Source of the DNA: CAYRUZ01 sp964427895
GTDB taxonomy: Bacteria > Patescibacteriota > Gracilibacteria > Peribacterales > Peribacteraceae
Direction: 5' to 3'
DNA: 64,000 bases
Assembly (NCBI GenBank): GCA_964427895.1
Contig: CAYRUZ010000004.1
Span: 17,960 to 81,959 of the forward strand
In this document: positions 1 through 8,473 of the stretch, piece by piece
Numbering within the stretch: the first letter of the stretch is position 1
Layout: each line of letters begins with the position of its first letter
The notes under the pieces: model-generated
Seen by the model: the letters and a program-made list of their open reading frames with translations, nothing else
What the model was told of the DNA's origin: nothing
The model's database searches: none
Position numbers and translations under genes: made by a program

Positions 1-1
1 C

Positions 2-772
2 CATGACGACGCGCGTCATGAACTGACCTTGGCGGAGAACGGATGGGAACCGGTGTTGCGCACCTATGCCAAAACCCTGAAGACGGCGTACGACGAGTAC
101 GAACTCTTCCCCGACAGTCCGAATATTCATCTGGTCACGCTCATCGCTCGTGCGTTGGCCCAAGTGCAGGAATGCCCCCTTGCCCTTCCCCTGCTTCAGC
201 AGGTCACCCTCCAGCAGGACGACTACCGCGACGCGTGGATCGTGCGCGGATACTGCGAGCTGACGGCAGAACTGGGCGACGCCGCGCTCGAATCATTCGA
301 GAAGGCCTACTCCATCGACCCGGAAAAGCCGGAGATCCAGTACTTCCTCGCCCGCGCCTACAGCCAGATGGAGGACCACACGAACGCCATCACCTTCTTG
401 CAGTACGCCCTCAAGAACGGCTTCCAGCCCGAGCAGGAAGTACGCCGAGTATTGGCCAAGGAAGCACTCGCCAACGGCGACGGCACGCTGGCACTGGAAC
501 AGTACATCGCGCTGTCGCAGTTCTCGGATGCCGAATTCGAGACATACCAGAACGTCGTGGCTCTCTCGTCGGCCGCGGACAAGAATGAGGACGCCTACAA
601 CACCGCTCTTGAAGCAACGAAGAAGTGGCCAGAGGACGCCAGGGCCTACGATCTCCTCGGGTGGGCGGCGACCCAGGTCGGAAAGACGGATGAAGCACGC
701 ACGGCACTGGAGAAGGCTCTCGAACTCGACCCGAGCCTGATGAGCGCCCGTGAGCACCTGAACCAGCTGTGA
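2..772 (+). CDS. TPR-repeat protein, 5' end cut by window edge
   Basis: The reading frame is open back to the first bases of the window, so the start lies upstream; an internal TTG at 29 is the first start-like codon seen. The visible 250-odd residues are helix-turn-helix repeats of TPR type. The clearest are a unit ending ALESFEKAYSIDPEKPE (around 300-340) and the C-terminal one ending ALEKALELDPSLMSA, both with the usual small residues and the closing proline. TPRs are protein-binding scaffolds; no catalytic domain is seen. The stop overlaps the next gene's GTG by four bases, so the two are probably co-transcribed. Confidence 0.8.
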   Translation, partial: HDDARHELTLAENGWEPVLRTYAKTLKTAYDEYELFPDSPNIHLVTLIARALAQVQECPLALPLLQQVTLQQDDYRDAWIVRGYCELTAELGDAALESFEKAYSIDPEKPEIQYFLARAYSQMEDHTNAITFLQYALKNGFQPEQEVRRVLAKEALANGDGTLALEQYIALSQFSDAEFETYQNVVALSSAADKNEDAYNTALEATKKWPEDARAYDLLGWAATQVGKTDEARTALEKALELDPSLMSAREHLNQL

Positions 773-1458
773 GCCGCACCGCCGTCATCACCGGCGGGAG
801 CAACGGCATCGGCGCCGCGCTGGCAGGCGTCCTGTTGAATCGCGGCTACCGCGTGTTTTGCATCGACACCGTTCCCTGCGAGAACACAGACTGCACGACC
901 ATCATCGCTGACGTGCGGAGTCCCGAGCAGTTGGCACGAGCCGCGCGCGAATGCCCCGCGGCCATCGACCTCCTGGTGAACAACGCGGGAGTGATGCGGC
1001 GCGGCACGGTGACGGGGATGACGACCGCCGATCTCAACCTGGTGATCGACGTGCATCTCAAGGGTGCTCTGTACGTTTTCCGCGCACTCTATCCCCTTCT
1101 GGCGAAAGACGCCGTCGTCCTCCAGATGTCGTCACGGCACGCCGTGACTCCGCCGGTCGACCCCGGCGTATACGGCCTGGCCAAGCAGGCGACGGCCCAC
1201 GTCGCGGGCCTCATCCGGCGCAGCCACCCGAACCTTCACGTGAAGCTGGCATTCCCGGGCCCGGTGGATACCGAACTCGGGCGGCATCAAGTGAGCGCCG
1301 AGGAACTGGAATCGAAACGCAAAACAATGATCACGCCGGAAGAACTGTCGCAGCATCTGTGGACCCTCATCGATTCGCCCGACTACCGCTGCCTCAATTT
1401 CGACCAGAAGAAATGGTCGTACGGGTTCCAGGAGGAGTGGCCGGCTATGCCGATTTAA
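769..1458 (+). CDS. Short-chain dehydrogenase/reductase (SDR)
   Basis: A 229-aa classical SDR. The N-terminal Rossmann glycine motif is TGGSNGIG (residues 8-15), the structural motif is NNAG, and the catalytic tetrad shows as a Ser in LQMSSRH followed by YGLAK (YxxxK). An acidic residue at the end of the second beta strand (CIDT) would suit NAD(H), but cofactor choice is inferred. The substrate cannot be told from sequence. The GTG start overlaps the TPR gene stop (GTGA). The stop overlaps the stop of the convergent 854-aa gene in a shared TTAA. Confidence 0.9.
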   Translation: MSRTAVITGGSNGIGAALAGVLLNRGYRVFCIDTVPCENTDCTTIIADVRSPEQLARAARECPAAIDLLVNNAGVMRRGTVTGMTTADLNLVIDVHLKGALYVFRALYPLLAKDAVVLQMSSRHAVTPPVDPGVYGLAKQATAHVAGLIRRSHPNLHVKLAFPGPVDTELGRHQVSAEELESKRKTMITPEELSQHLWTLIDSPDYRCLNFDQKKWSYGFQEEWPAMPI

Positions 1459-4019
1459 CGCATCGCCTTGCTGATCTGCATGCTCACGCTCGTCTTCATC
1501 GTGGCGAAGATCTGCTGCTCGTTGCCCTGCTTGTTCTTCCACTGGTAATCGAACATGACACGGAGCCTGTTCTTTTCCGCGAAGGCGTCGAAGTAGGGTC
1601 GGTATTCGGCGGGGCACACCTCCAATTCTAAGCGTTCGTAGATGCGCTCGTATGCAGCATCGGCCGGTGACTCCTCGGTGACGCGCTCCCGCACGACCGA
1701 ACCGGCAGTGTCTCGCGGCACAGACACCGCTGCAGCGGATGCACGTTGCACATCCGGCTTCCACTGACGCAGATCATCTTCCGTCAGACCGGGAGCGGCG
1801 GACAGAACGACAAGAATGGGATTGCCCGAAGAGCTGTCGCTATTCGCCGTCAACGCCTGCTGAATGGCCGCCTTGCGTTCCATCGCGCGACGCAGCGCAT
1901 GCAACGGCGTCTCTTCGGGCGCCGCGGGTTGGGATACCACATCACGGGCCTGCAGCGCCGCCAGGACCAGATCCATGCGATTGGCATCAGCCAGCTGCTG
2001 GCACCACGCATTCAGCGCATCGCTGACAGTGGCATGGGCACGCAGCGCACGCAGGTACATGCCGTGCGGAGCGGCATCGATGTTGAGGGACGATAGAAGC
2101 GTGGCGAAGCGATCGTCGCTCACCGTCTCGCTGTTGGAGAGCATGACGGCTGTCTTTCGAGCATTGTTCGCCTTGGATGCCTCTGCAACCTCCTCGGTGT
2201 AGGCGGAAATCGACGTGCTGCGGCTTGTCGCGAGGATGTCCATCGCGGACGCCAGGGGCGGCTTTGCCGCGCGGCTGATGCGTGCGGCAGACCGATACCA
2301 GTCGATGTGCAGTTCGTCGGTCATCACCGCACTGCCGTCTTTCAGCACCTGGCGCAGATGCGTGAGCGTCGGCACTTCTTCGCCCGCGAGAATGCGCGGG
2401 ACGGTGGATTTCTTGCTGATGGGAACATGCTGAAGCACGCGCGCGGCGCTGGCCTTTTCGATGAGGCGGGCGAACGCATCGACGACGGTGCGCGGACCGT
2501 GGTAGTCATTCCACCGCTCGACGGTCTTGGCGCTCTTGGCCCATACCGCGCGGAGGATGGCCTCGCTCAAGCCGGGAATCGTCGGATGCGGGTCCTCCAT
2601 TGGGATATCCATCGTATTGAACGGCGCGGGGAGGTCGGCGGGGACAATGGCGCCCTCCACCATGAAAAGGTGGGGCGAGCTCAGGTGTTTCGTCGCCAAT
2701 TTGGGACGACTCTTGTATTCAGCGGTGAAGGCATGGGCCAGCCTGTCGGCATCATCGAGCGTGTTTGCAGCCAGACAGGCGACGGCGTGCATGGAAACGG
2801 CATCATTCACGCGCGCGTCGCGGATGCTGTCCACAACCAACGAAACCGGCGACGGCTCATCGGGGCGGCGTTCACGTGGATTGAGTGCCAAGGTGACGTC
2901 CTCGTTGCTCATTCCGGGAGCATCCGCAAGACGCGCGAGAACTTGCTGAGAGAAGGATGCGGGCGCCTCGACGACGGCTTCGCTCAAAGCTTGATAGTCT
3001 TGCATGAAGGAACTGCCAACAGCGACCGGGATGATCTTATCGGCGACCAAACGATCGATGATCGTCGCGACGGTCGTGAACTCGAGGCCGCTCATGTCAT
3101 TGCCTGCCAACATGCGCGCCTGGCGTGCCGGAATCTTGTAGTGCTGACGCAGTGCCCCCTCATGTTGTTTAATGCCAGGAAATGCGGCGAGCATTTTCAG
3201 GCGCTCGGCAAGCAACTCCGCCGGTCCGCGGGCTTGGCGTTCGGCCTTCAACTTCTTTTCCGTATCCGCCATCCACGCCGCGCGCAGCTGCGTGAGCCAG
3301 GGATGCTCCCACAACTCTGCAAGGGCAGGCTCGGGCTGGTCAGGCTTCTGCTCACCCTTGTACTGGCGATCGTGCTTGAGCATCGCGAGTACCGCCGCGA
3401 GGTTCGTATCGAAGGTACCGAGCTGGCCCGATGTGGCGCGCTTGTCCAGATTGCCGTACTTCATCTCCGTGAGCGCCTCGAACATTTTGCGCCCGTAGCG
3501 CAGGGCCAACTGTCGCAGCACGCCGACGACCGTGCCTTTCTCCTTGGCATCCACGAGGGCATCGGCGATGCGGCCGATCGACGCGTCGATGGTTGTGAGG
3601 ACCAGCGGATCATCGATCTTCGTTGCCATCTCACGCCAATCGGGAATCACTTGTGCGTACGTTCGGGGAGAACCCGTCCCCTTCTCCAATCCGCTCAAAA
3701 CGTTCTGCCCGCGCACAGCATCGCTCGCAGCAACGAAACACTTCTGCATGGCCTGGAGCGCAATGCAGCGAATGACGCGCGGATGGTAGGCAAGCACCTC
3801 CCCGGTCTCCCATCCTTCCCGCGTGATGCGATTGAGGGCGTCGGCGTTGCGCTTCGGTTGATCAACAAGACCGTCGACGTTCAGCTGAAGAAGATCACCC
3901 ACTTTCGCGTGGATGGCCTTCGCCGCGGCATCGTCCGCCAGCGGCACGGTGACGATCGGGAGAGATTGCGGGGCAATTCTCTCTAAATCTGCGCGGGGGG
4001 CGGAGTTCTTGGCGGGCAT
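1455..4019 (-). CDS. Large protein of unknown function (854 aa)
   Basis: I do not recognise this protein. It is mostly helical and soluble, with no signal peptide or membrane segment. Several stretches look like DNA-binding-type helix-turn-helix modules, e.g. around VPRILAGEEVPTLTHLRQVL and around RQARMLAGNDMSGLEF, but this is by eye. The frame is open 78 codons further upstream. I start at ATG 4017-4019 because a promoter (TTGACG, 16 bp, TAGAGT) ends 8 nt before it and an intrinsic terminator lies between this promoter and the upstream RNA. The start would be leaderless. Converges with the SDR gene. Confidence 0.75.
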   Translation of the reverse strand: MPAKNSAPRADLERIAPQSLPIVTVPLADDAAAKAIHAKVGDLLQLNVDGLVDQPKRNADALNRITREGWETGEVLAYHPRVIRCIALQAMQKCFVAASDAVRGQNVLSGLEKGTGSPRTYAQVIPDWREMATKIDDPLVLTTIDASIGRIADALVDAKEKGTVVGVLRQLALRYGRKMFEALTEMKYGNLDKRATSGQLGTFDTNLAAVLAMLKHDRQYKGEQKPDQPEPALAELWEHPWLTQLRAAWMADTEKKLKAERQARGPAELLAERLKMLAAFPGIKQHEGALRQHYKIPARQARMLAGNDMSGLEFTTVATIIDRLVADKIIPVAVGSSFMQDYQALSEAVVEAPASFSQQVLARLADAPGMSNEDVTLALNPRERRPDEPSPVSLVVDSIRDARVNDAVSMHAVACLAANTLDDADRLAHAFTAEYKSRPKLATKHLSSPHLFMVEGAIVPADLPAPFNTMDIPMEDPHPTIPGLSEAILRAVWAKSAKTVERWNDYHGPRTVVDAFARLIEKASAARVLQHVPISKKSTVPRILAGEEVPTLTHLRQVLKDGSAVMTDELHIDWYRSAARISRAAKPPLASAMDILATSRSTSISAYTEEVAEASKANNARKTAVMLSNSETVSDDRFATLLSSLNIDAAPHGMYLRALRAHATVSDALNAWCQQLADANRMDLVLAALQARDVVSQPAAPEETPLHALRRAMERKAAIQQALTANSDSSSGNPILVVLSAAPGLTEDDLRQWKPDVQRASAAAVSVPRDTAGSVVRERVTEESPADAAYERIYERLELEVCPAEYRPYFDAFAEKNRLRVMFDYQWKNKQGNEQQIFATMKTSVSMQISKAMR

Positions 4020-4027
4020 GGCAAACG

Positions 4028-4055
4028 ACTCTACAGCGCGAAAATCGCTCGTCAA
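4028..4055 (-). promoter_or_regulatory. Promoter of the 854-aa gene
   Basis: On the minus strand: -35 TTGACG (4050-4055), 16 bp spacer, -10 TAGAGT (4028-4033), then 8 nt to the ATG. This implies a leaderless mRNA. Confidence 0.6.
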
Positions 4056-4062
4056 TGCCCGA

Positions 4063-4568
4063 ACAAACAAAAAGACCCTTGCGGGTCTTGATGTGTATGT
4101 TTGTCTCTCTCCTGGCGAACGACGCACGACGGCGTGGAAGCCATTGATGGAGGGAGGACGAGGGGAGGAGCCCTCAGGACTCTGCTGTACTCTGGTCGCT
4201 TGTTTCTCCTCGTGACCCGGCGAGGTCCCCGGACCGGTCCGCCGCAAGTGCACTAAGGCCCAAGGGGAACACTGGGGAGTAGGGTTGGTTCGCTTCCCGA
4301 GGCAGCCTCACGATCGGGAAACGCGTGTTGTAGAGCAGAGAGGATGGTGACCACGTGGTCGGTGAGAGTGAGTCGGACGCGCAGACGGTCGCTGTACCCA
4401 GAAGTGTGCAAAGTGGTTGCAGTGTGTGGCCGGGAGGAACGTTGGCTTCCTTCTTTCTCTCCTTGGTGATCGAGGTGATCACTATCCTCTCTACGAGTGG
4501 CGGTGGTGAGTAAGGATCGGCGGCTGCGCAGCCGGGTGTGTGTGGGTGTCGATCTGCGCTTGGCAAAT
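4063..4568 (-). ncRNA. Candidate structured RNA of about 500 nt
   Basis: The 680-bp space between the 854-aa gene and the next plus-strand gene holds an apparent independent minus-strand transcription unit with its own promoter (4575-4603) and intrinsic terminator (4066-4089). Inside are at least four perfect inverted repeats: a 14-bp palindrome CGGCTGCGCAGCCG near 4520, GTGATC/GATCAC near 4467-4483, GACCACGTGGTC near 4349 and CGGACCGGTCCG near 4231. I could not find the conserved cores of RNase P RNA, tmRNA, SRP RNA or 6S RNA. The alternative is a leaderless 130-codon frame starting TTG at 4566 and ending at 4174, but its composition and third-position bases are unlike neighbouring genes. 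Confidence 0.5.
4066..4089 (-). terminator. Intrinsic terminator of the 4.1-4.6 kb RNA
   Basis: Minus strand: perfect 7-bp stem AAGACCC / GGGTCTT with loop GCAA, followed by TTTTTGTTTG. It ends the upstream transcript about 50 nt before the start of the 854-aa gene. Confidence 0.8.
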
Positions 4569-4574
4569 CACGTC

Positions 4575-4603
4575 ACTGTACTCAGTCTGTTTTCCAACGG
4601 CAA
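4575..4603 (-). promoter_or_regulatory. Promoter of the candidate structured RNA
   Basis: Minus strand: -35 TTGCCG (4598-4603), 17 bp, -10 TACAGT (4575-4580); predicted start of transcription about 4568. Confidence 0.5.
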
Positions 4604-4696
4604 GAATCTGGCATCGACTGAAAACAAAAACGATTGTATGAACACAAAAAAAGTTCACTGGACCGCAGCCACTAGCGGTAGGCAGAATGATGGCTC

Positions 4697-6172
4697 ATGC
4701 GGTGGCCGCACCTTCCATCTCGGGCTGATATCGCGTCTCTCGGTAAACGCACGGTCATCGTGGCGGTCAGTCTCGTCGCGGTCGCCGGCGTCGCCCTCGG
4801 CGCAGGTTTCGTGTACTTGACCCTGCGGAATCAAACGTCCATGGCGGAGGACGTACTGCCGGCGAACGAAACGATCGCCGTCATGCACAATGCCGACGGC
4901 GAGATGATCGATGCGGTTAGAGGCATCACCAACCTGTTGGACAATGCGCCGCAGCTGATGAATGACGAAGAGTCAGCGGCATTGGTGCGCATGCCCGACG
5001 GAACAACGGAGTGGGTGGTGCTGCGACCGTCCCAGGAAGGCGGAACCTTCGAGATCGACGGTTCGGCGCAGGCGCAGGATCTCATCCGCACGGCGGGGGT
5101 CTTGCTCCGCCGCGATGAACAGTATCGTGCGATGGCTTCGGCCCGCACCAAGCAAGACGGATGGATCTACCTCGCGGATCTCGGCGAAAACCCCGCGGTC
5201 GGTTTCGCCCAGCGGGTAGCTATCCAACGTAAAGGAGAGGTGATGCGTCTCATCCTCTCCCCCAGTCGCCCCTCGTTGGAGGCAGGATTGGAGCGCGATG
5301 TCATAGCCGCCTTCCCGGCACCCTTCTTTGTCATGAGCGTCGCAGACGCACAGGTGGCACTGCAGATGACGAAGCAGGCGATGAACCCCGATGCGTTGTT
5401 GCTGGCCACAGCCCGACTGCGGCAGTGGGCGAAGGACCATCTCGGTCCGGGCATTTCCCTCGACCGCGATCTCGCCGCGCTTTTGCGCGGCAGCGCGACG
5501 CTTCAATTGGCACGAACGACGGAGACGGGCGCGGTTCTCGGAGTGCTCACCGGCGTACTGCCGCAGAATGCCGACGTCGACGCCCTTCTGGGGCAACTGC
5601 ACGAGAAATTCGTCCAGGGCCTGCCGAAAATCGCGCATTTCCAACGAGACCTGGGCGATAACCTCTCCGTTTCCGACCTGCGCCTCGACGACACGGTCGT
5701 GGTCACGCAGAGCAAGAGCATCAACGGCTGGGGGGTACGTCTCTCGAGCCACAAGGAACTCGGCTTCATCCTCGCGAGTGCATGGCAAGGCAACCGCTTC
5801 ATGATCAGCAACGACCCCGATGCCCTCGAGCGGCTCGTCCGTGATCGCGGCGAACTTCCGTCCATTTACCTCAGTACCGAACAGGCGCCGACGGGCGAGT
5901 TGCTAGCCGGAGGGTTCGCGGAATTCTCCCAGATGAAGGACGTGCTCCCCTCTTCCTTGCCCGGCCTCGTCCTCGCACGCTTCCCGCTGCCGTGGCTGCC
6001 GTTCTCCCGCGCCCTGTGGACGCTCGAGCGGAAGGACGGAGTGACCGCCCTCGAGCTCGTCGGCGTAAAGGACGATGGGAAGAAGGAAAGGATGAAGGAA
6101 GAGAAGCCGCAAGCGCTCACGGGTACCGGAATCACTTCTTCCGGCGCGCAAAACGCCCCCGAAGGGCAGTAG
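4697..6172 (+). CDS. Membrane-anchored extracytoplasmic protein, unknown
   Basis: A 491-aa protein with one N-terminal membrane segment (about residues 19-41, after a basic stretch RTV) and a long outside part without cysteines. The first outside residues, VLPANETIAVMHNADG, resemble the opening of DUF3352-like lipoprotein/secreted proteins, but I would not assign the family firmly. It ends in a low-complexity Lys/Glu and Ser/Thr tail. A weak -10 (CAGAAT, 4683-4688) lies 8 nt before ATG 4697. secF follows 33 nt downstream, so the two may be one unit. Confidence 0.75.
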   Translation: MRWPHLPSRADIASLGKRTVIVAVSLVAVAGVALGAGFVYLTLRNQTSMAEDVLPANETIAVMHNADGEMIDAVRGITNLLDNAPQLMNDEESAALVRMPDGTTEWVVLRPSQEGGTFEIDGSAQAQDLIRTAGVLLRRDEQYRAMASARTKQDGWIYLADLGENPAVGFAQRVAIQRKGEVMRLILSPSRPSLEAGLERDVIAAFPAPFFVMSVADAQVALQMTKQAMNPDALLLATARLRQWAKDHLGPGISLDRDLAALLRGSATLQLARTTETGAVLGVLTGVLPQNADVDALLGQLHEKFVQGLPKIAHFQRDLGDNLSVSDLRLDDTVVVTQSKSINGWGVRLSSHKELGFILASAWQGNRFMISNDPDALERLVRDRGELPSIYLSTEQAPTGELLAGGFAEFSQMKDVLPSSLPGLVLARFPLPWLPFSRALWTLERKDGVTALELVGVKDDGKKERMKEEKPQALTGTGITSSGAQNAPEGQ

Positions 6173-6205
6173 CTTTTATTTCGGAACGTGGTACTCTCTG
6201 CTTCC

Positions 6206-7111
6206 ATGTCGTTCATCCGACTCGCCAAATATCTGTTGCCGTTCTCGCTGCTCCTCGTGGCGGGATCACTGGTCATGTTCATCACGCCGGGCCCCCGCCT
6301 GAGCATCGAATTCACGGGAGGCACCCTGATGGAACTGGAATTGCCGAAAGGCAAGGACGCCGCCGACTTGGAGAAGACGCTCGAGAGCTACTCTTGGCCC
6401 GATGAACAGGCCCGCCAGAGTGTTTCGCTGTCGCGCACGCGCACGGGCACGGTCTTCGCCCGCACCATCAATCTCTCCAATGAAGAGCACGAAGCGCTCA
6501 TGAACCACGTGAAGAAGGACATCCCGAATATCGCGGAGCGCCAGTTCACCACCATCGGACCCACCGTTGGCGCCACCCTGCAACGCCGCGCCCTGTGGGC
6601 GTTGGCCGTCGCTTCAGCCGCCATCATCATCTATCTCGCCATCGCCTTCCGCAAAGTGCCGCGCCACCTGAGCGCGTGGACGTTCGGCTTCGCCGCCGTC
6701 ATCGCTCTGCTGCACGACCTCATCCTTACCTGCGGCATCTTCACCATCCTCAGCTACACGACGTCCTTCCAGATGGACACGCTGTTCGTGACGGCCCTGC
6801 TCTCGATCATGGGATACTCGGTCTCCGACACGATCGTCATCTTCGATCGAATCCGCGAGAACCTGCAGCTCGACGGCAAGCGCCACGATCTGCGTTCCAT
6901 CGCGGACAACAGCTTGAAGCAGACGCTCTCCCGCACGCTCAGCACAGGTATGACGACGATGATCATGCTGTTCTTCCTGTTCCTGCTCGGCGCCGAAAGC
7001 ATCCGCTGGTTCATGTTGACGCTCATCATCGGTACCGTGATCGGAACGTACTCGTCGTTCTTCATCGCCACGCCGCTCGTCGTCTTCTGGCACGGCCGCA
7101 AGCAGAAGTAA
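6206..7111 (+). CDS. secF: Protein translocase subunit SecF
   Basis: A 301-aa SecF: first membrane segment at the N-terminus, then the periplasmic P1 region with IEFTGGT, then five membrane segments. The hallmark YSVSDTIVIFDRIREN (about residues 202-217) and the following LSRTLSTG are diagnostic of SecF. SecDF uses the proton gradient to help SecYEG export. I start at ATG 6206 because an extended -10 (TGGTACTCT) ends 8 nt before it; a frame-open GTG at 6188 is less likely. Oddly, no secD lies next to it; the gene before is an unrelated anchored protein. Confidence 0.95.
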   Translation: MSFIRLAKYLLPFSLLLVAGSLVMFITPGPRLSIEFTGGTLMELELPKGKDAADLEKTLESYSWPDEQARQSVSLSRTRTGTVFARTINLSNEEHEALMNHVKKDIPNIAERQFTTIGPTVGATLQRRALWALAVASAAIIIYLAIAFRKVPRHLSAWTFGFAAVIALLHDLILTCGIFTILSYTTSFQMDTLFVTALLSIMGYSVSDTIVIFDRIRENLQLDGKRHDLRSIADNSLKQTLSRTLSTGMTTMIMLFFLFLLGAESIRWFMLTLIIGTVIGTYSSFFIATPLVVFWHGRKQK

Positions 7112-7168
7112 GCCGTTTCCTGCCGTTAACCCCCCGGAAAAGCGATAGTTTTTCGCTGATCCCCTGTG

Positions 7169-7174
7169 TATCCT
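7169..7174 (+). promoter_or_regulatory. -10 box of trigger factor gene
   Basis: Extended -10 TGTGTATCCT; TATCCT lies 9 nt before the ATG, predicting a leaderless or nearly leaderless mRNA. Confidence 0.5.
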
Positions 7175-7183
7175 TCCTCGGCC

Positions 7184-8464
7184 ATGACCAACCCCTCCAC
7201 CAAAGTCGAACGTCTCGCGCAAGGACGCGTGCAATGCTCTATCACCTTCGGTGAAGAACAGCGCGCCAAAGGCGAAGCCTCTGCCCTGCAAATGCTCGCC
7301 GCCGGCGTGACGGTGGACGGCTTCCGTCCGGGAAAAGCTCCGCTCGACGTCGTACGCCAGCGGGTCAATCCGGAACGGCTTTTGGAGGAGACCATCCGCG
7401 CGTTGCTTCCCGAGACCATCTCGGCCCTCGCCGCGGAGCACAAGATCACGTCCATCATCCCGCCGCGCATCGAGGCCGTTTCCGAAAATCCCCTGCAGGT
7501 ACGCCTGACGTTCGTGGAGAAGCCGGCGGTAACGCTGAATGGAGCGGAGAAGATCAAAGTCGATGCGAAGCCCGTGGCGGTGGATGACAAGGACGTGGAG
7601 CGGGTGGTTGCGGCGATGCGCGACGAATACAAGACCGCGAAGGAAGTCGATCGCCCGGCGAAGTCCGGCGATCAGGTGACGGTCGATTTCTGGGCGGAGG
7701 ATGCCGAGAAAAACCGCATCGAACAGCTCACCGCGACGCAGTACCAGGCCGTCATCGGCAGCAACACGCTCCTGCCGGGCATGGAGGACGGCATGATCGG
7801 ACTCACGAAGGGGGCGGCGAAGGACGTAACGGTGACGCTGCCGGAGAAGCACCAGCTCGAAGCCCTGCGCGGCAAGTCCCTCACCTTCCACATCACGGCA
7901 TCGAAAGTGGAGGAACTCAGCGCGCCGGAATTGAACGATGCATTCGCCCAGGAGAAGTTCCAGCTCGCCACGCTCCAGGCACTCAAGGACGAAGTCCGTT
8001 CGACGCTCGAGCGCGAGGAGGCGACGGGCGAGCGCGTGCGCCGCGAGCGCGAAGTACTCGACGCGCTGCGCAAGGCGACGACGGTAGACCTGGCACCCGA
8101 ATTGCTGGAGGCCGAGGAGCGCGTGATGCTTGAGGATCTGCGCCAGCGGCTCGAAGAGCAGGGTCTCGACTTCGCCGAGTGGGTGAAACGCAGCGGCAAG
8201 ACTAACGAGGAAATCGCCAAGGACCTGCGCGAGCGCGCCACCGAACGCCTCACGCTGCGCTTCGGGCTGGAGAAACTGATCGAACAGAAGAACGTCGCCG
8301 TCAGCGAGCAGGAAATGGATGCCGCGATCAGGCAGCAGCTCCAGCGCTTCCCGGAAGATCAGCGGATCGACGCCGCCAGCCTCTTCCAGAAAGGCGAGGA
8401 CGGATACGTCCAGCTCGAGTGGCAGACGAAGGTCGAAAAGGCCCTCGCGGACTACCTCAAGTAA
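7184..8464 (+). CDS. tig: Trigger factor, ribosome-associated chaperone
   Basis: 426 aa, the family length. The N-terminal ribosome-binding domain carries the signature GFRPGKAP (residues 47-54), which docks near ribosomal protein uL23 at the tunnel exit. The middle FKBP-like domain (about 150-235) includes GDQVTVDFWAE and LLPGMEDGMIGLTKG. The C-terminal domain is long and helical with many charged residues, as expected for the chaperone arms. Start chosen at ATG 7184 from the upstream -10. It converges with the (p)ppGpp synthetase gene, 9 nt between stops. Confidence 0.95.
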   Translation: MTNPSTKVERLAQGRVQCSITFGEEQRAKGEASALQMLAAGVTVDGFRPGKAPLDVVRQRVNPERLLEETIRALLPETISALAAEHKITSIIPPRIEAVSENPLQVRLTFVEKPAVTLNGAEKIKVDAKPVAVDDKDVERVVAAMRDEYKTAKEVDRPAKSGDQVTVDFWAEDAEKNRIEQLTATQYQAVIGSNTLLPGMEDGMIGLTKGAAKDVTVTLPEKHQLEALRGKSLTFHITASKVEELSAPELNDAFAQEKFQLATLQALKDEVRSTLEREEATGERVRREREVLDALRKATTVDLAPELLEAEERVMLEDLRQRLEEQGLDFAEWVKRSGKTNEEIAKDLRERATERLTLRFGLEKLIEQKNVAVSEQEMDAAIRQQLQRFPEDQRIDAASLFQKGEDGYVQLEWQTKVEKALADYLK

Positions 8465-8473
8465 ATCCGGGGC

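Noticed and set aside
2307..3986. Long plus-strand open frame of 559 codons
   Set aside because: Antisense to the 854-aa gene; composition is His/Arg/Leu-rich shadow sequence with no start signal or domain.
4063..4568. RNase P RNA or tmRNA identity for the structured RNA
   Set aside because: Neither GAGGAAAGTCC/ACAGAA-type cores nor a tmRNA tag or T-arm could be located on either strand.
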